From assembly GCA_027490255.1 (NCBI GenBank), contig JAIXYM010000080.1, forward strand, positions 1 to 64,000: a DNA stretch of 64,000 nt, in the 5' to 3' direction. How positions within the stretch are numbered: the first letter of the stretch is position 1; each line of letters starts with the position of its first letter. The position numbers were made by a program, and so were the translations under genes. Below the pieces are notes generated by a model that did no database searches, was not told the origin of the DNA, and saw nothing but the letters and a program-made list of their open reading frames with translations. The stretch comes from Oxalobacteraceae bacterium (GTDB lineage: Bacteria > Pseudomonadota > Gammaproteobacteria > Burkholderiales > Burkholderiaceae_D). Positions 8,843 to 17,866 of the stretch are shown piece after piece.

Positions 8843-9643
8843 ATGAGTTTTGGCATCATCATCATTGGCGACGAAATCCTGTCGGGTAAGCGTACCGACA
8901 AGCATCTGGCGAAGCTGATCGAGCTGTTGTCAGCGCGTGGCTTGAGTCTGTCGTGGGCTGAGTATGTGGGTGATGATCCTGCGCGCATTACCGAAACATT
9001 CAGGCGCACGATGGCCACGACGGATATTGTTTTTTCCTGCGGCGGCATAGGCGCTACGCCCGACGATCACACCCGACAATGTGCTGCAGCCGCGCTCGGT
9101 GTGCCGCTGGTACTGCATCCCGAGGCTAAGGAAAAAATTCGTGAACGAATTCGCGATATGTCACTGGAATCGGGTGTCGAGCCTGATTTCGATAAACCTG
9201 ACAATCTTCATCGTTTGAAGATGGGCGAATTTCCGCAAGGCGCGGAGATCATTCCGAATGCTTTCAATAAAATTCCGGGTTTCGCTTTGCGTAACGTTCA
9301 CGGTGGCGTGCATTATTTTCTGCCGGGTTTTCCGGTGATGGCTGAGCCGATGATGAACTGGGCGCTCGATACCCATCATGCTGACTTGTTTCATCAGTTT
9401 GCCTACACCGAAAAATCCGTGATCGTGCACGATGGTATCGAGTCCACACTAACACCGCTGATGGAAGCACTCGAAGCCGAATTTCCGGGTATTCGTGTGT
9501 TCAGTCTGCCTAGCGTTGGCGATGGCACGCGTCGCCGGCACATCGAATTGGGTGTCAAGGGTGATCCCGAGATCGTGGAAATAGCCTATGCGCGAATGCT
9601 GACCGGTCTGGATGCATTGAAGCAGGATTACAGCAGCAGCTGA
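8843..9643 (+). CDS. CinA-like molybdopterin-binding-fold protein
   Basis: A 266-aa protein of the competence/damage-inducible CinA N-terminal (MoCF-like) family. The diagnostic start GIIIIGDEILSGKR and the motif CGGIGATPDDHT match the family, as does the FPGIRVFSLPSVGDG segment. It lacks the C-terminal deamidase domain of full CinA. Related proteins act as ADP-ribose pyrophosphatases or nucleotide-binding enzymes; a precise activity cannot be assigned. It is probably in an operon with the EI24-domain gene. Confidence 0.88.
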   Translation: MSFGIIIIGDEILSGKRTDKHLAKLIELLSARGLSLSWAEYVGDDPARITETFRRTMATTDIVFSCGGIGATPDDHTRQCAAAALGVPLVLHPEAKEKIRERIRDMSLESGVEPDFDKPDNLHRLKMGEFPQGAEIIPNAFNKIPGFALRNVHGGVHYFLPGFPVMAEPMMNWALDTHHADLFHQFAYTEKSVIVHDGIESTLTPLMEALEAEFPGIRVFSLPSVGDGTRRRHIELGVKGDPEIVEIAYARMLTGLDALKQDYSSS

Positions 9644-9855
9644 AGCTGCCGGTTTGTTTCAGGCCGCTGCTGGTGTCCCTCGATCGAGTAACCCCTTCGT
9701 GCGTACATCATAGGTTTATAAATCCACCTTCATGTAAGGCCCATAATCGTTTTACTCGATAGCAGCTTGTTTGCCATCTTTCGGATTTGATTGACACCTT
9801 TCTGCAATGGTGTTCGCGTTCGAAAGGAGCGGGGTCGAAGAATTGTGAGCCAATT

Positions 9856-9872
9856 TGGTGCGGAACGCACCA
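9856..9872 (-). terminator. Small hairpin downstream of the 9882 membrane-protein gene
   Basis: TGGTGCG-GAA-CGCACCA gives a 7-bp stem with a three-base loop just past the stop of the minus-strand gene. There is no T run, so a terminator role is only possible. Confidence 0.35.
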
Positions 9873-9881
9873 TGGGTAGGA

Positions 9882-10424
9882 TCAGACGTGACCGCGAGTG
9901 CGACGAATGGTCGCTAGAATTATCTTCATCGCGTACAGAATGATCAGTGTCCCGACCAAATCGCCAATGAACATGGCGGTAAAACTAGTCAGCATTTCCG
10001 TGTGTACGTCTCTCAGCGTGTACCAAACCGAGTGCAGCAGAGCACTGACGAATGCATAAACGAGGCAGAGAAGCGCCAGTTTTGCTGCATTGAGTTTCTC
10101 CAGCGTTGCGGGCAAGCCATTGATTATTGCGAGTCTGTAAACCAGATACGGCGCACCCGCCGAGATGAAGGCTGATACCAGATTAGTAACTAAGCCCATG
10201 TCGCTATAGGTTTGGATGGAAATAATCAGGGAGGCAATCAGCAAACCGATCGCACCCTCTACGCCTAGCAGTAAGGTGCAGAGCAGACGAACGCCGGCGG
10301 GAAGAAAAATCCAGTTGGCGCCGCTATGCAGTTCGAGCGCATTGAATAGGATCATGTTCAGGTGGAAGCACCCGAAGTAGAGCGTGGCGGAGGTCAAAAC
10401 GGAAATCAGCTGCAATCTAAACAT
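9882..10424 (-). CDS. Multi-pass membrane protein, MASE1-like character
   Basis: A 180-aa hydrophobic protein with about five to six membrane segments and a basic C-terminus (TIRRTRGHV). The segment NWIFLPAGVRLLCTLLLGVEGAIGLL split over helices two and three resembles the N-terminal half of MASE1 sensory membrane domains, but no signalling output domain follows. It could be a stand-alone membrane sensor fragment or a small transporter-like protein. No neighbour gives a clear hint. A function is not assigned. Confidence 0.6.
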   Translation of the reverse strand: MFRLQLISVLTSATLYFGCFHLNMILFNALELHSGANWIFLPAGVRLLCTLLLGVEGAIGLLIASLIISIQTYSDMGLVTNLVSAFISAGAPYLVYRLAIINGLPATLEKLNAAKLALLCLVYAFVSALLHSVWYTLRDVHTEMLTSFTAMFIGDLVGTLIILYAMKIILATIRRTRGHV

Positions 10425-10573
10425 TTTCTGGACGAGCTGACAGGTTTTATTGTTGATTGAATGTGAAGCCGATTATAACGAAAGCCTATAGGGAAATTTC
10501 AAAATTCCTGGTGAATTTGTTTCCAAGTGTTACGTTGCTTTGCCGTGACGTCGAGCTGTAATTAGCGCTAACA

Positions 10574-10602
10574 GAAACGGCCTGATATGGGCAGGCCGTT
10601 TC
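10574..10602 (-). terminator. Hairpin downstream of phasin gene
   Basis: An 11-bp stem (GAAACGGCCTG with CAGGCCGTTTC) closes a seven-base loop about 20 bp past the phasin stop. The minus-strand exit has a short, interrupted T run, so termination may be partial. Confidence 0.6.
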
Positions 10603-10622
10603 TTCATGCTTCTTATCCAGAT

Positions 10623-11183
10623 TTATTTTTTTGTGCGACCACTCGATTTTGTCGCCATCGTGGTGAGCTGCGTGCTCGCGGCGCTGATGCCCGATTCGAG
10701 TTGCTCCATCGCGTCCTGGGTGGTTTGGTTGATCTGACCGTATCCGGACGCTGCATTGTCGATTGCAGCCTTCAGAAGATTGATCGAGCTTTGCGAACCT
10801 TCGGGCGCACTGGTGCCAAGCTTGTCGAGCATGGAAACGATCTCGCGACTGTTTTCGTTGACCTTGTCTTGCGTAATGCGCGCCAGCTGCCTATGGGTGC
10901 CTGAGGCTATGTTTGAAAGATGACGCACATAGGTGATGACGATATCCGTATGCGGTTGTAGTTGGCTGCTGCTGACATTCATGAAATCCTGTGGGTCTTT
11001 CGCGCCCATCAGTTGCTGCGCACTACCAACGGACATATCCATACTCGCCCGCACAGCCTTCAAATTCAGTCCCATGAGTTTTTCGACGGTCTCGATCATG
11101 GACTCAGCCATCGACGTGGCAAAGCTGATTTGGGATGAGAGGTGGGTGCGGGCAGTAGATGACAACAGGTCGGGCGAGATCAT
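10623..11183 (-). CDS. Phasin family protein (PHA granule surface)
   Basis: A 186-aa, almost wholly helical amphipathic protein. The segment around ETVEKLMGLNLKAVRASMD and the following SAQQLMGAKDPQDF are typical of betaproteobacterial phasins (TIGR01841 type), and the Ala/Ser/Gln-rich C-terminus ends in SSGRTKK. Phasins coat polyhydroxyalkanoate granules, controlling their size and access by enzymes. The gene stands alone with its own downstream hairpin. ACTCCTCAGG-type sequence on the plus strand gives a good GGAGT SD upstream of the ATG. Confidence 0.9.
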   Translation of the reverse strand: MISPDLLSSTARTHLSSQISFATSMAESMIETVEKLMGLNLKAVRASMDMSVGSAQQLMGAKDPQDFMNVSSSQLQPHTDIVITYVRHLSNIASGTHRQLARITQDKVNENSREIVSMLDKLGTSAPEGSQSSINLLKAAIDNAASGYGQINQTTQDAMEQLESGISAASTQLTTMATKSSGRTKK

Positions 11184-11433
11184 GAAAAATACTCCTGAGG
11201 GGTGAGATGAAATGACGATAGGCGTGCTGCATTGCAGCAGCGCTCATTCTTGCGGGGCGGGCTTGGGTGTGTCAAGCGGAATTATTGCGCTGCATCAGGA
11301 GAATTTCATTTCATGTGAAAAGCGTATCGCGGTATCCCATTCGACCACGCGAAAGCCTGACTGATCGTCTCGCACAGGGCGTAGCGGGGCTGCGTGCTAG
11401 ACTCGCCGGTCTTCAGTTTTACCGCAGCGAACC

Positions 11434-12345
11434 GTGAGAGCTTTTTACAGCGACCGCTTTGTACTCCCTCTGCCAGACGGCCATCGCTTCCCTATGCAAA
11501 AGTACCGGATGCTGCGGGATGCGGTCGACAGCGGCATGCCGACGGTTTGTCTTGAGGAAGCGCCGCATACAACGGATGGTGTTCTGGCACTGGCGCATCA
11601 TCCGCATTACATACACCGGGTGACGAGCGGCGCACTTTCCTCAAACGAGCAAAAGGCGATCGGCTTTCCCTGGTCACCTGAGATGGTCGAGAGGTCAAGG
11701 CGTTCTGCCGGAGCGACCATCGCAGCCTGTCGCGCGGCGATTACCGAGGGAACGGCGGTCAATCTTGCGGGTGGCACGCATCATGCGCATGCTGATCGTG
11801 GCGAAGGATTTTGCGTATTCAATGATGCGGCTATCGCTGCAAGATTGATGCAGGCCGAGCGCCGCGTATCGCGGGTTGCGATCGTTGATCTCGATGTTCA
11901 TCAGGGTAATGGCACTGCGTCGATACTTGCGAATGATGATTCGGTGTTTACCTTGTCAATGCACGGTGAGAAGAACTATCCGTTCGACAAGGCCGTTAGT
12001 GATCTGGATGTCGCATTGCCCGACGATACCGATGATGAAAGCTATCTTGAGCAGCTCGCATCTGCGCTGGCGCATATGTTTGCGCGTTTCGATCCGCAGC
12101 TAATTATTTATCTCGCCGGCGCAGACCCGCATGAAGGTGACCGGCTGGGTCGCTTGAAATTGTCCATGGAGGGGCTGGCGGCCCGCGATCGCATGGTGCT
12201 TGATGCGGCGCGGGCGCGAGGTTTACCGGTTGCGTTGGCGATGGCCGGTGGCTATGGCAGAAGCATCGATGACACCGTCGCTGTGCATAGTCAGACGGTC
12301 AGCATTGCGGCGAGCTATTGCAGTAGTCGTTTGGAGACTGCATGA
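11434..12345 (+). CDS. Histone deacetylase-family (acetoin utilization/acetylpolyamine amidohydrolase-like) protein
   Basis: A 303-aa zinc deacetylase homologue beginning with GTG at 11434. Motifs of the arginase/deacetylase fold are intact: [19 protein letters not shown] with the active-site His pair, DLDVHQGNG with zinc-binding Asp and His, and [14 protein letters not shown] carrying the third zinc Asp. The natural substrate in bacteria is usually unknown (acetylated small molecules or proteins). The stop overlaps the start of the downstream transporter by 4 bp, so the two are translationally coupled. Confidence 0.9.
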   Translation: MRAFYSDRFVLPLPDGHRFPMQKYRMLRDAVDSGMPTVCLEEAPHTTDGVLALAHHPHYIHRVTSGALSSNEQKAIGFPWSPEMVERSRRSAGATIAACRAAITEGTAVNLAGGTHHAHADRGEGFCVFNDAAIAARLMQAERRVSRVAIVDLDVHQGNGTASILANDDSVFTLSMHGEKNYPFDKAVSDLDVALPDDTDDESYLEQLASALAHMFARFDPQLIIYLAGADPHEGDRLGRLKLSMEGLAARDRMVLDAARARGLPVALAMAGGYGRSIDDTVAVHSQTVSIAASYCSSRLETA

Positions 12346-13235
12346 GTTCGACCGCTGCATCAGAGCGCGCCCCATGGATGGAAGCCAGCATGCCATTGCT
12401 GTTCGTACTTATATGGAGTACGGGTTTTATCGTCGCGAAATTCGGCTTGCCCTATGCGCCTGTGATGACGTTTTTGTTGTTGCGCTATGTGTGCGTATTG
12501 CTGATTCTGGTGCCCGCATTGCTGTTGGTGCGTGCGCCGTGGCCCCAAGGGCAGGTGACACACATTGCCATCGCTGGCGTGTTGGTGCAGGCCGGTTATT
12601 TGTCGGGGGTATGGACAGCCATCAAGCTGGGTATGCCGGCAGGTCTGGCTGCACTGATCGTGGGCTTGCAGCCTTTGCTGACGGCTTTTGGTGCGCGTTT
12701 TATTGGTGAACCCGTAAGCGGGCGGCAGTGGCTGGGGTTGATTCTTGGGCTTGCTGGTGTGGCGTTGGTGGTATCGAACAAGCTCACATCGACGGGTGGC
12801 TCCATCATCAACGTGACGCTGTGTTTCTTTGCGCTGTTATCGATTACGGCGGGCACGCTGTATCAAAAACGGTTTTGTCCGCGCTTCGATTTGCGGTCTG
12901 GTGCGGTGATTCAGTTCACTGCATCGGCGCTGATTACCTTACCCTTTGCGGTCATCCTTGAAAACCTCACGCCGGGTTTTGATTCAGTACAATGGACAGC
13001 AGATTTTATTGGGGCGCTGTGCTGGTCAGTTTTTGCTTTGTCGATTGGTGCGATCTTCCTGCTGTTCGCACTCATCAGAAAAAACGCAGCAACCCAGGTG
13101 TCTAGTTTGATGTACCTGACACCGCCGCTAACCGCCTTGATTGCTTGGGTGTTGTTTGACGAGACGCTGTCAATCACCGGTGCGCTCGGCATGCTGCTGG
13201 CGGTGGTTGGGGTTGCTTTCGTCGTCAGAAAATAA
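12342..13235 (+). CDS. EamA/DMT-family permease
   Basis: A 297-aa membrane protein with about ten hydrophobic segments arranged as two EamA repeats, as expected for the drug/metabolite transporter superfamily. Recognisable points are the N-terminal [18 protein letters not shown], a first-repeat end at [13 protein letters not shown] and the second-repeat end [13 protein letters not shown]. Substrate unknown; members export amino acids, metabolites or drugs. It overlaps the deacetylase-family gene by ATGA, so both probably serve one function, perhaps disposal of a modified metabolite (inference). Confidence 0.9.
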   Translation: MSSTAASERAPWMEASMPLLFVLIWSTGFIVAKFGLPYAPVMTFLLLRYVCVLLILVPALLLVRAPWPQGQVTHIAIAGVLVQAGYLSGVWTAIKLGMPAGLAALIVGLQPLLTAFGARFIGEPVSGRQWLGLILGLAGVALVVSNKLTSTGGSIINVTLCFFALLSITAGTLYQKRFCPRFDLRSGAVIQFTASALITLPFAVILENLTPGFDSVQWTADFIGALCWSVFALSIGAIFLLFALIRKNAATQVSSLMYLTPPLTALIAWVLFDETLSITGALGMLLAVVGVAFVVRK

Positions 13236-13291
13236 GCTCAGCGTCTTTTCAATAATCCCGAGAAGATGTATCGATAAAAAAATCTAAAAAT

Positions 13292-13341
13292 ATCATCCAA
13301 AAAAATCATCCAAAAAAACATCCAAAAAAACATCCAAAAAG
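13292..13341 (+). repeat. Tandem A-tract repeat, four 12-13 bp units
   Basis: Units read A(T)CATCCAAAAAA: 13292-13304, 13305-13317, 13318-13329 and 13330-13341, the last ending AAAAAG. The array ends 16 bp before the thioesterase start. Evenly spaced A-tracts can bend DNA or change length by slippage. Confidence 0.85.
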
Positions 13342-13357
13342 ATCATGAGAAAAAATT

Positions 13358-13810
13358 ATGCGAGATAGCGCTAAAAACAGAGCTTACTTCCGTCATTTTC
13401 ATCCGATCACCACGCGTTGGAGTGATAACGATGCTTACGGCCATGTGAATAATGTTGTTTACTATCACTGGTTTGATACGGTGGTAAATCAGTTCTTGAT
13501 TGTCAATGGCACGCTCGATATTCACGCGGGCGAAGCGATTGCGCTGGTGGTGGAGACGCACTGTAATTATTTTTCTTCGGTGTCTTTTCCGGATCCCGTC
13601 ACCGCTGGTTTGTGCGTCACGCGGCTTGGTGAATCCAGTGTGCGTTACGAAGTCGGGATATTTCGTGGCGATGAGGATGTGGCATCGGCGCAGGGACATT
13701 TTGTCCACGTGTATGTTGATAGCGCGACACGCAAGCCCACACCCATTCCCGGGCCAGCTCGCGCACTTCTGCAATCAATTCAGATTGAAACAACGAAAGC
13801 CCAAGCATGA
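13358..13810 (+). CDS. Acyl-CoA thioesterase, 4HBT hotdog family
   Basis: A 150-aa single hotdog domain. The motif WSDNDAYGHVNNVVYYHWFDT near residues 21-40 (split here as family hallmark DxDxxGHVNN) carries the catalytic Asp of 4-hydroxybenzoyl-CoA thioesterase-like enzymes, followed by a long helix and strands. It likely hydrolyses acyl-CoA to acid and CoA; chain-length preference is unknown. It overlaps the nitroreductase start by 4 bp. A tandem A-rich repeat lies directly upstream and may affect expression. Confidence 0.9.
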   Translation: MRDSAKNRAYFRHFHPITTRWSDNDAYGHVNNVVYYHWFDTVVNQFLIVNGTLDIHAGEAIALVVETHCNYFSSVSFPDPVTAGLCVTRLGESSVRYEVGIFRGDEDVASAQGHFVHVYVDSATRKPTPIPGPARALLQSIQIETTKAQA

Positions 13811-14502
13811 ACCAATCTACTCAACAACAGGCCGTCGATCAGGCAATTATCTCGCGTCGTTCGATACGCGCTTTCCTTCCAACTGACGTGCCGCGCGCAG
13901 AAATCGAAGCGTTGCTGGAAGTCGCTTCCCGCGCACCCTCAGGCTCGAATACGCAGCCATGGAAAGTATATGTGCTCACCGGCGCGATACGTCAGCGACT
14001 CTCCGATGCCATTCTGAAGGTCTACCTGAATCCGGAAGAGGCTGCATCGCACAAGGAAGAGTATGACTATTACCCTCGCGAATGGGTTGCGCCCTATGTG
14101 GATAGGCGACGCAAGGTTGGTTGGGATTTGTATGCCTTGCTAGGTCTGACCCGAGAGAACAAGGCCGGTATGCAGGCGCAACACGGTCGCAACTATGCTT
14201 TTTTCGATGCGCCGGTGGGTTTGATCTTTACCATCGATCGTGTGCTTGAGCAGGGCTCGTGGCTGGATTACGGTATGTTCCTGCAAAACATCATGGTTGC
14301 TGCACGAGCGCGTGGTTTGGACACCTGTCCGCAGGCGGCTTTTACGCAGTTTCACCGAGTGATCGCTGATACCTTGGGCTTGCCTGAAAACGAGCAGCTG
14401 GTTTGCGGCATGGCCTTGGGTTATGCGGACCACAGCAAAACAGAGAACACCCTCGTAACCGAGCGCGCTTCGATCTCTCAGTTTGCAAAATTCATGGAGT
14501 GA
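13807..14502 (+). CDS. Nitroreductase-family flavoprotein
   Basis: A 231-aa protein with the FMN nitroreductase fold. The FMN-binding start SRRSIRAFLP, SRAPSGSNTQPW and the later AARARGLDTCPQAAF are standard family motifs, as is the C-terminal CGMALGYAD. These enzymes reduce nitro compounds, quinones or enones using NAD(P)H; the physiological substrate is open. It is coupled by overlap to the thioesterase upstream and lies four bases before the next gene, whose SD (GGAG) is inside its end, so 13358-15574 is probably one operon. Confidence 0.93.
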   Translation: MNQSTQQQAVDQAIISRRSIRAFLPTDVPRAEIEALLEVASRAPSGSNTQPWKVYVLTGAIRQRLSDAILKVYLNPEEAASHKEEYDYYPREWVAPYVDRRRKVGWDLYALLGLTRENKAGMQAQHGRNYAFFDAPVGLIFTIDRVLEQGSWLDYGMFLQNIMVAARARGLDTCPQAAFTQFHRVIADTLGLPENEQLVCGMALGYADHSKTENTLVTERASISQFAKFME

Positions 14503-14506
14503 TTTC

Positions 14507-15574
14507 ATGAAAAGAATCGCAGTCATTGCCGGCGATGGCATTGGTACCGAAGTTATCCCCGAAGGCTTGCGCGTGCTGGACATGGCGGCCCGACGCTTTG
14601 ATGTGCCGCTGTCGTTTGATCATTTTGATTTTGCCAGTTGCGAATATTTTGCACGTCATGGGCAGATGATGCCGGATGACTGGAAGACGCAAATCGGTAG
14701 CCATGATGCGATTTACTTTGGTGCGGTGGGTTGGCCTGCGACGGTACCGGATCATGTTTCACTTTGGGGTTCTTTGCTGAAATTTCGTCGCGAGTTTGAT
14801 CAGTACGTTAATTTGCGTCCGTGTCGGCTGATGCCGGGCATTCCATCGCCACTCGCACATCGCAGGCCGGGTGATATTGATTTTTACGTTGTGCGAGAAA
14901 ACACCGAAGGTGAATATTCATCGGTCGGCGGCCGCATGTATGAGGGTACGCCACGAGAAACGGTCTATCAGCAAAGTGTTTTTTCACGCCATGGAACGGA
15001 TCGAATTCTGAAATATGCATTCGAGCTGGCACAGCGCAGACCAAAGAAGCATCTCACCTCGGCCACCAAGTCCAATGGCATTGCAATCACCATGCCTTAC
15101 TGGGACGAGCGTGTTGCAGCGATGGCGAGGCATTATCCCGATATCCATTGCGATAAATTTCACATCGATATCTTGTGTGCGCATTTTGTTCAGCATCCCG
15201 ACTGGTTCGATGTGGTGGTGGCTTCGAACTTGTTCGGCGACATCCTCTCCGACCTTGGTCCCGCCTGTACCGGCACGATTGCGATTGCGCCCTCAGCCAA
15301 TATCAACCCCGAAGGTACGTATCCGTCTTTGTTTGAGCCAGTGCATGGCTCAGCGCCCGACATCGCGGGCAAGGGTATTGCAAATCCGATTGGACAGATC
15401 TGGTGTGGTGCCATGATGCTGGAGCATTTCGGTTATGCAGAGGCGGGGCAGGCGATTGTGCGTGCGATTGAGCGCGTGCTGGAAGCGGGTCCCGCCCATG
15501 CGCCATTCACGCCCGATATGGGCGGGTGCGCCGGCACGGGAGACCTTGGCCGGGCCATCGCAGAAGCCTTGTAA
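14507..15574 (+). CDS. ttuC: Tartrate dehydrogenase/decarboxylase-like beta-decarboxylating dehydrogenase
   Basis: A 355-aa isocitrate/isopropylmalate dehydrogenase superfamily enzyme. ATG 14507 is chosen because GGAGTG precedes it and the family start MKRIAVIAGDGIG follows. The NAD-site and substrate motifs are visible: VNLRPCR, YVVRENTEGEYS, the Lys-containing SATKSNG, SDLGPA and EPVHGSAPDIAGKG. The length and the GPACTGTIAIAPSANINPE block match tartrate dehydrogenases (TtuC/YeaU) rather than LeuB. It probably oxidises D-malate or tartrate to keto acids with NAD. Exact substrate specificity cannot be decided by eye. Confidence 0.88.
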   Translation: MKRIAVIAGDGIGTEVIPEGLRVLDMAARRFDVPLSFDHFDFASCEYFARHGQMMPDDWKTQIGSHDAIYFGAVGWPATVPDHVSLWGSLLKFRREFDQYVNLRPCRLMPGIPSPLAHRRPGDIDFYVVRENTEGEYSSVGGRMYEGTPRETVYQQSVFSRHGTDRILKYAFELAQRRPKKHLTSATKSNGIAITMPYWDERVAAMARHYPDIHCDKFHIDILCAHFVQHPDWFDVVVASNLFGDILSDLGPACTGTIAIAPSANINPEGTYPSLFEPVHGSAPDIAGKGIANPIGQIWCGAMMLEHFGYAEAGQAIVRAIERVLEAGPAHAPFTPDMGGCAGTGDLGRAIAEAL

Positions 15575-15737
15575 ATTTTGAAATTTACAAAAAAATAATA
15601 AGCGAAGATATCAATATGAATATCACAATTGATTGATAAACCTGTTTAATTAGCTGCCCTAAGCCCTTAATTCTCTTGCAGATTTGCATTGATTTGCTAC
15701 ACTACAGTCAAATTTTGCAACATTGCATGGAGTTGGG

Positions 15738-16808
15738 ATGCGACGCTTTTTTCTTGGCAATTTGATTTTCACTCTGACAGCAGTGCTGATTCTTCCTGCA
15801 GCATGGAGTGCACCAAATCGTGGCGAGCAGCGTCCGGTTGTCAAAAAAGCTAATCGTGTTGCGGATGCGGGCAAGCGCTCGCGCAAGCTCGAATTAAAGG
15901 CGCGCGCAGGTAAGCCAGCGGTACTTGCAGGTAAGCGCAAGAGCAGTTTTCAACGCGTTGCGTATGCGCCGTCACTCGCTGCTCCGCATTCAACGACGGC
16001 GGGAGATCTCGCTGGTCTGGGCCTGACACGTGATCCTCTGGACCTCAGCGCCAATGTCGCCTTAGTTATTGATCAGAGTTCGTCAGAGACACTGTTTGAC
16101 AAAAATTCTCACGTCGCTTTGCCCATCGCCTCTATCACTAAGCTGATGACTAGCCTCGTTGTGGTTGAGGCAAACCAGAATCTGGATGAGATTCTCACCG
16201 TGAGCGAGGAAGATGTTGATCGCAAGCGTTACAGTCATTCTCGCTTGCGCATTGGTTCCCAGTTGACTCGCGCGAACATGCTGCATATTGCGCTGATGAG
16301 CTCTGAAAATCGCGCCGCCGCAACGCTCGGCAGACATTACCCCGGTGGCCTCCCTGCCTTCATTGCGGCGATGAATGCCAAAGCAGTCGAGTTGGGTATG
16401 ACGAATTCGCGTTTTGCCGACCCAACGGGCCTGTCCAGCGCGAATGTTTCCAGCGCTCGAGACCTCGCACGTTTGGTTGTCGCTGCTTATCAGCATCCAC
16501 TGATCCGTGAGTATTCGACGGATAGCCATTACGCTGTAGAGCCGGGTGGGCCCACCCTCGAATATCGCAATTCCAATGGGCTGATTGAAAACCCTGAATG
16601 GGCGATCGGCTTGCAGAAGACGGGCTATATTGCCGAGGCAGGCCGCTGTTTGGTCATGCAGGTGAATGTCGCGGGACGCCCCGTTGTTATGGTATTCCTC
16701 GACTCAAAAACCAAGCAGTCACGACTGGCCGATGCCGATCGTATCCGCAAGTGGCTCGAAAACCGTGCGGCCTCAGCAATGAGCCAGCGTCAGGCAAACC
16801 GAAGCTGA
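15738..16808 (+). CDS. pbpG: D-alanyl-D-alanine endopeptidase, PBP7 type
   Basis: A 356-aa low-molecular-weight penicillin-binding protein. A signal peptide covers residues 1-25 and is followed by a basic, low-complexity linker to about residue 75. The serine peptidase S11 triad is intact: SITK (Ser132, Lys135), SEN (Ser189-Asn191) and KTG in QKTGYIAEAG. The compact C-terminus without the extra beta domain of PBP5 fits PBP7. It trims peptide cross-links in the periplasm. ATG 15738 is preferred over an in-frame TTG 15 bases earlier because GGAG lies between them. Confidence 0.9.
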   Translation: MRRFFLGNLIFTLTAVLILPAAWSAPNRGEQRPVVKKANRVADAGKRSRKLELKARAGKPAVLAGKRKSSFQRVAYAPSLAAPHSTTAGDLAGLGLTRDPLDLSANVALVIDQSSSETLFDKNSHVALPIASITKLMTSLVVVEANQNLDEILTVSEEDVDRKRYSHSRLRIGSQLTRANMLHIALMSSENRAAATLGRHYPGGLPAFIAAMNAKAVELGMTNSRFADPTGLSSANVSSARDLARLVVAAYQHPLIREYSTDSHYAVEPGGPTLEYRNSNGLIENPEWAIGLQKTGYIAEAGRCLVMQVNVAGRPVVMVFLDSKTKQSRLADADRIRKWLENRAASAMSQRQANRS

Positions 16809-16813
16809 TTGCT

Positions 16814-16860
16814 CTGGACATAAAAAAAAGCGAACTGCGGTTCGCTTTTTTTATGTCCAG
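16814..16860. terminator. Strong bidirectional terminator
   Basis: A nearly perfect inverted repeat with 21-22 nt arms and a TGCG loop. The GCGAAC/GTTCGC core is flanked by A8 and T7 runs, so it works in both directions: after pbpG (plus) and after the iclR-type gene (minus). Confidence 0.95.
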
Positions 16861-16890
16861 TTTTCGCTAACCTCCAGGTTTCTATCAGTC

Positions 16891-17679
16891 TCAGACGCTC
16901 TCCATCGCGTGGAAACCCAATACGTTGGAGATATCGTTAGCGGTAGCAATCAGGTCATCTAGCCATTCGTCCTTGAGCCTATCAGCAGGTGCAGAAATGG
17001 ACAGGCCTGCGATCAGTCGTCCTGCATCATCGCGAATACCGGCCGCCATGCAGCGCACGCCTAACTCGAGTTCTTCGTTGTCGCGGGCGTAGCCGCGCGA
17101 CCGCACCAGCGACAATTCGCGCTCGAGCTTGCTCAGTTCCGTGATCGAATTCTTGTTGTGACCAGCCAGACCGGTACGCGTTGCATAACTCCGCACTAGT
17201 TTCGGATCATCGACCGACAAAAACAGCTTGCCGGTGGAGGTCAGGTGTAAAGGCCCCCGGCCGCCGATGGCGCGAACCACTTGCATGCCTGAACGCTCGG
17301 AGAACGCACGGTCGATATAGACAATTTCATCGCCCTGCCGCACGGACAGGTTCACGGTTTGCTGGGTCTTTCGATGCAGCGACTGCATGAAGGGTAGGGC
17401 TGCTTCGCGGACATTGAGCCGGCTTTTGACGATATTGCCCAGTTCGAGCAGTCGCATACCCAAGCGGTACGCGCCGGGTTCAGTGCGGTCAACGAAGCGT
17501 TTGGCCACCATGTCGTTGAGTATGCGATGGGCGGTCGATGGGTGTAGACCGGTGGCCAGCGCGAGTTCTTTGAGGCTGACTGGGTCGGGGTAGCCGGCTA
17601 GGGCGTCCAGCAGGCTAATCATGCGCTCGATGACTTGGATGGAGGTTTTGTCAGAAGCAGGTGCGGCGTCAGGTTTCAT
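16891..17679 (-). CDS. IclR-family transcriptional regulator
   Basis: A 262-aa regulator with an N-terminal winged helix (residues 15-75: SIQVIERMISLLDAL, SLKELALATGLHPSTAHRIL) and a C-terminal effector domain ending near NDISNVLGF. ATG 17679 is used; a longer start at 17730 would add a non-family leader. IclR proteins sense small carbon acids. It is divergent from lutAB (187-bp gap), so control of lactate use is the natural guess, by inference from position only. Confidence 0.93.
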   Translation of the reverse strand: MKPDAAPASDKTSIQVIERMISLLDALAGYPDPVSLKELALATGLHPSTAHRILNDMVAKRFVDRTEPGAYRLGMRLLELGNIVKSRLNVREAALPFMQSLHRKTQQTVNLSVRQGDEIVYIDRAFSERSGMQVVRAIGGRGPLHLTSTGKLFLSVDDPKLVRSYATRTGLAGHNKNSITELSKLERELSLVRSRGYARDNEELELGVRCMAAGIRDDAGRLIAGLSISAPADRLKDEWLDDLIATANDISNVLGFHAMESV

Positions 17680-17866
17680 GGCGGTACGGGCGGTACGTTG
17701 GTGCAATGCAATATTTAGTTTATACCACAATGCGAAAAGCGATCACAAGCGGCTGGCGCAAAGATTTACCGCTGAGGCGCAAATATATTTCATCCCGGAA
17801 GAAGCGGTCGCAAAAGGTACAAACGCCGGATAATGCGCTGTCTGAAAGTGCAAACGTGGGGAAAAA

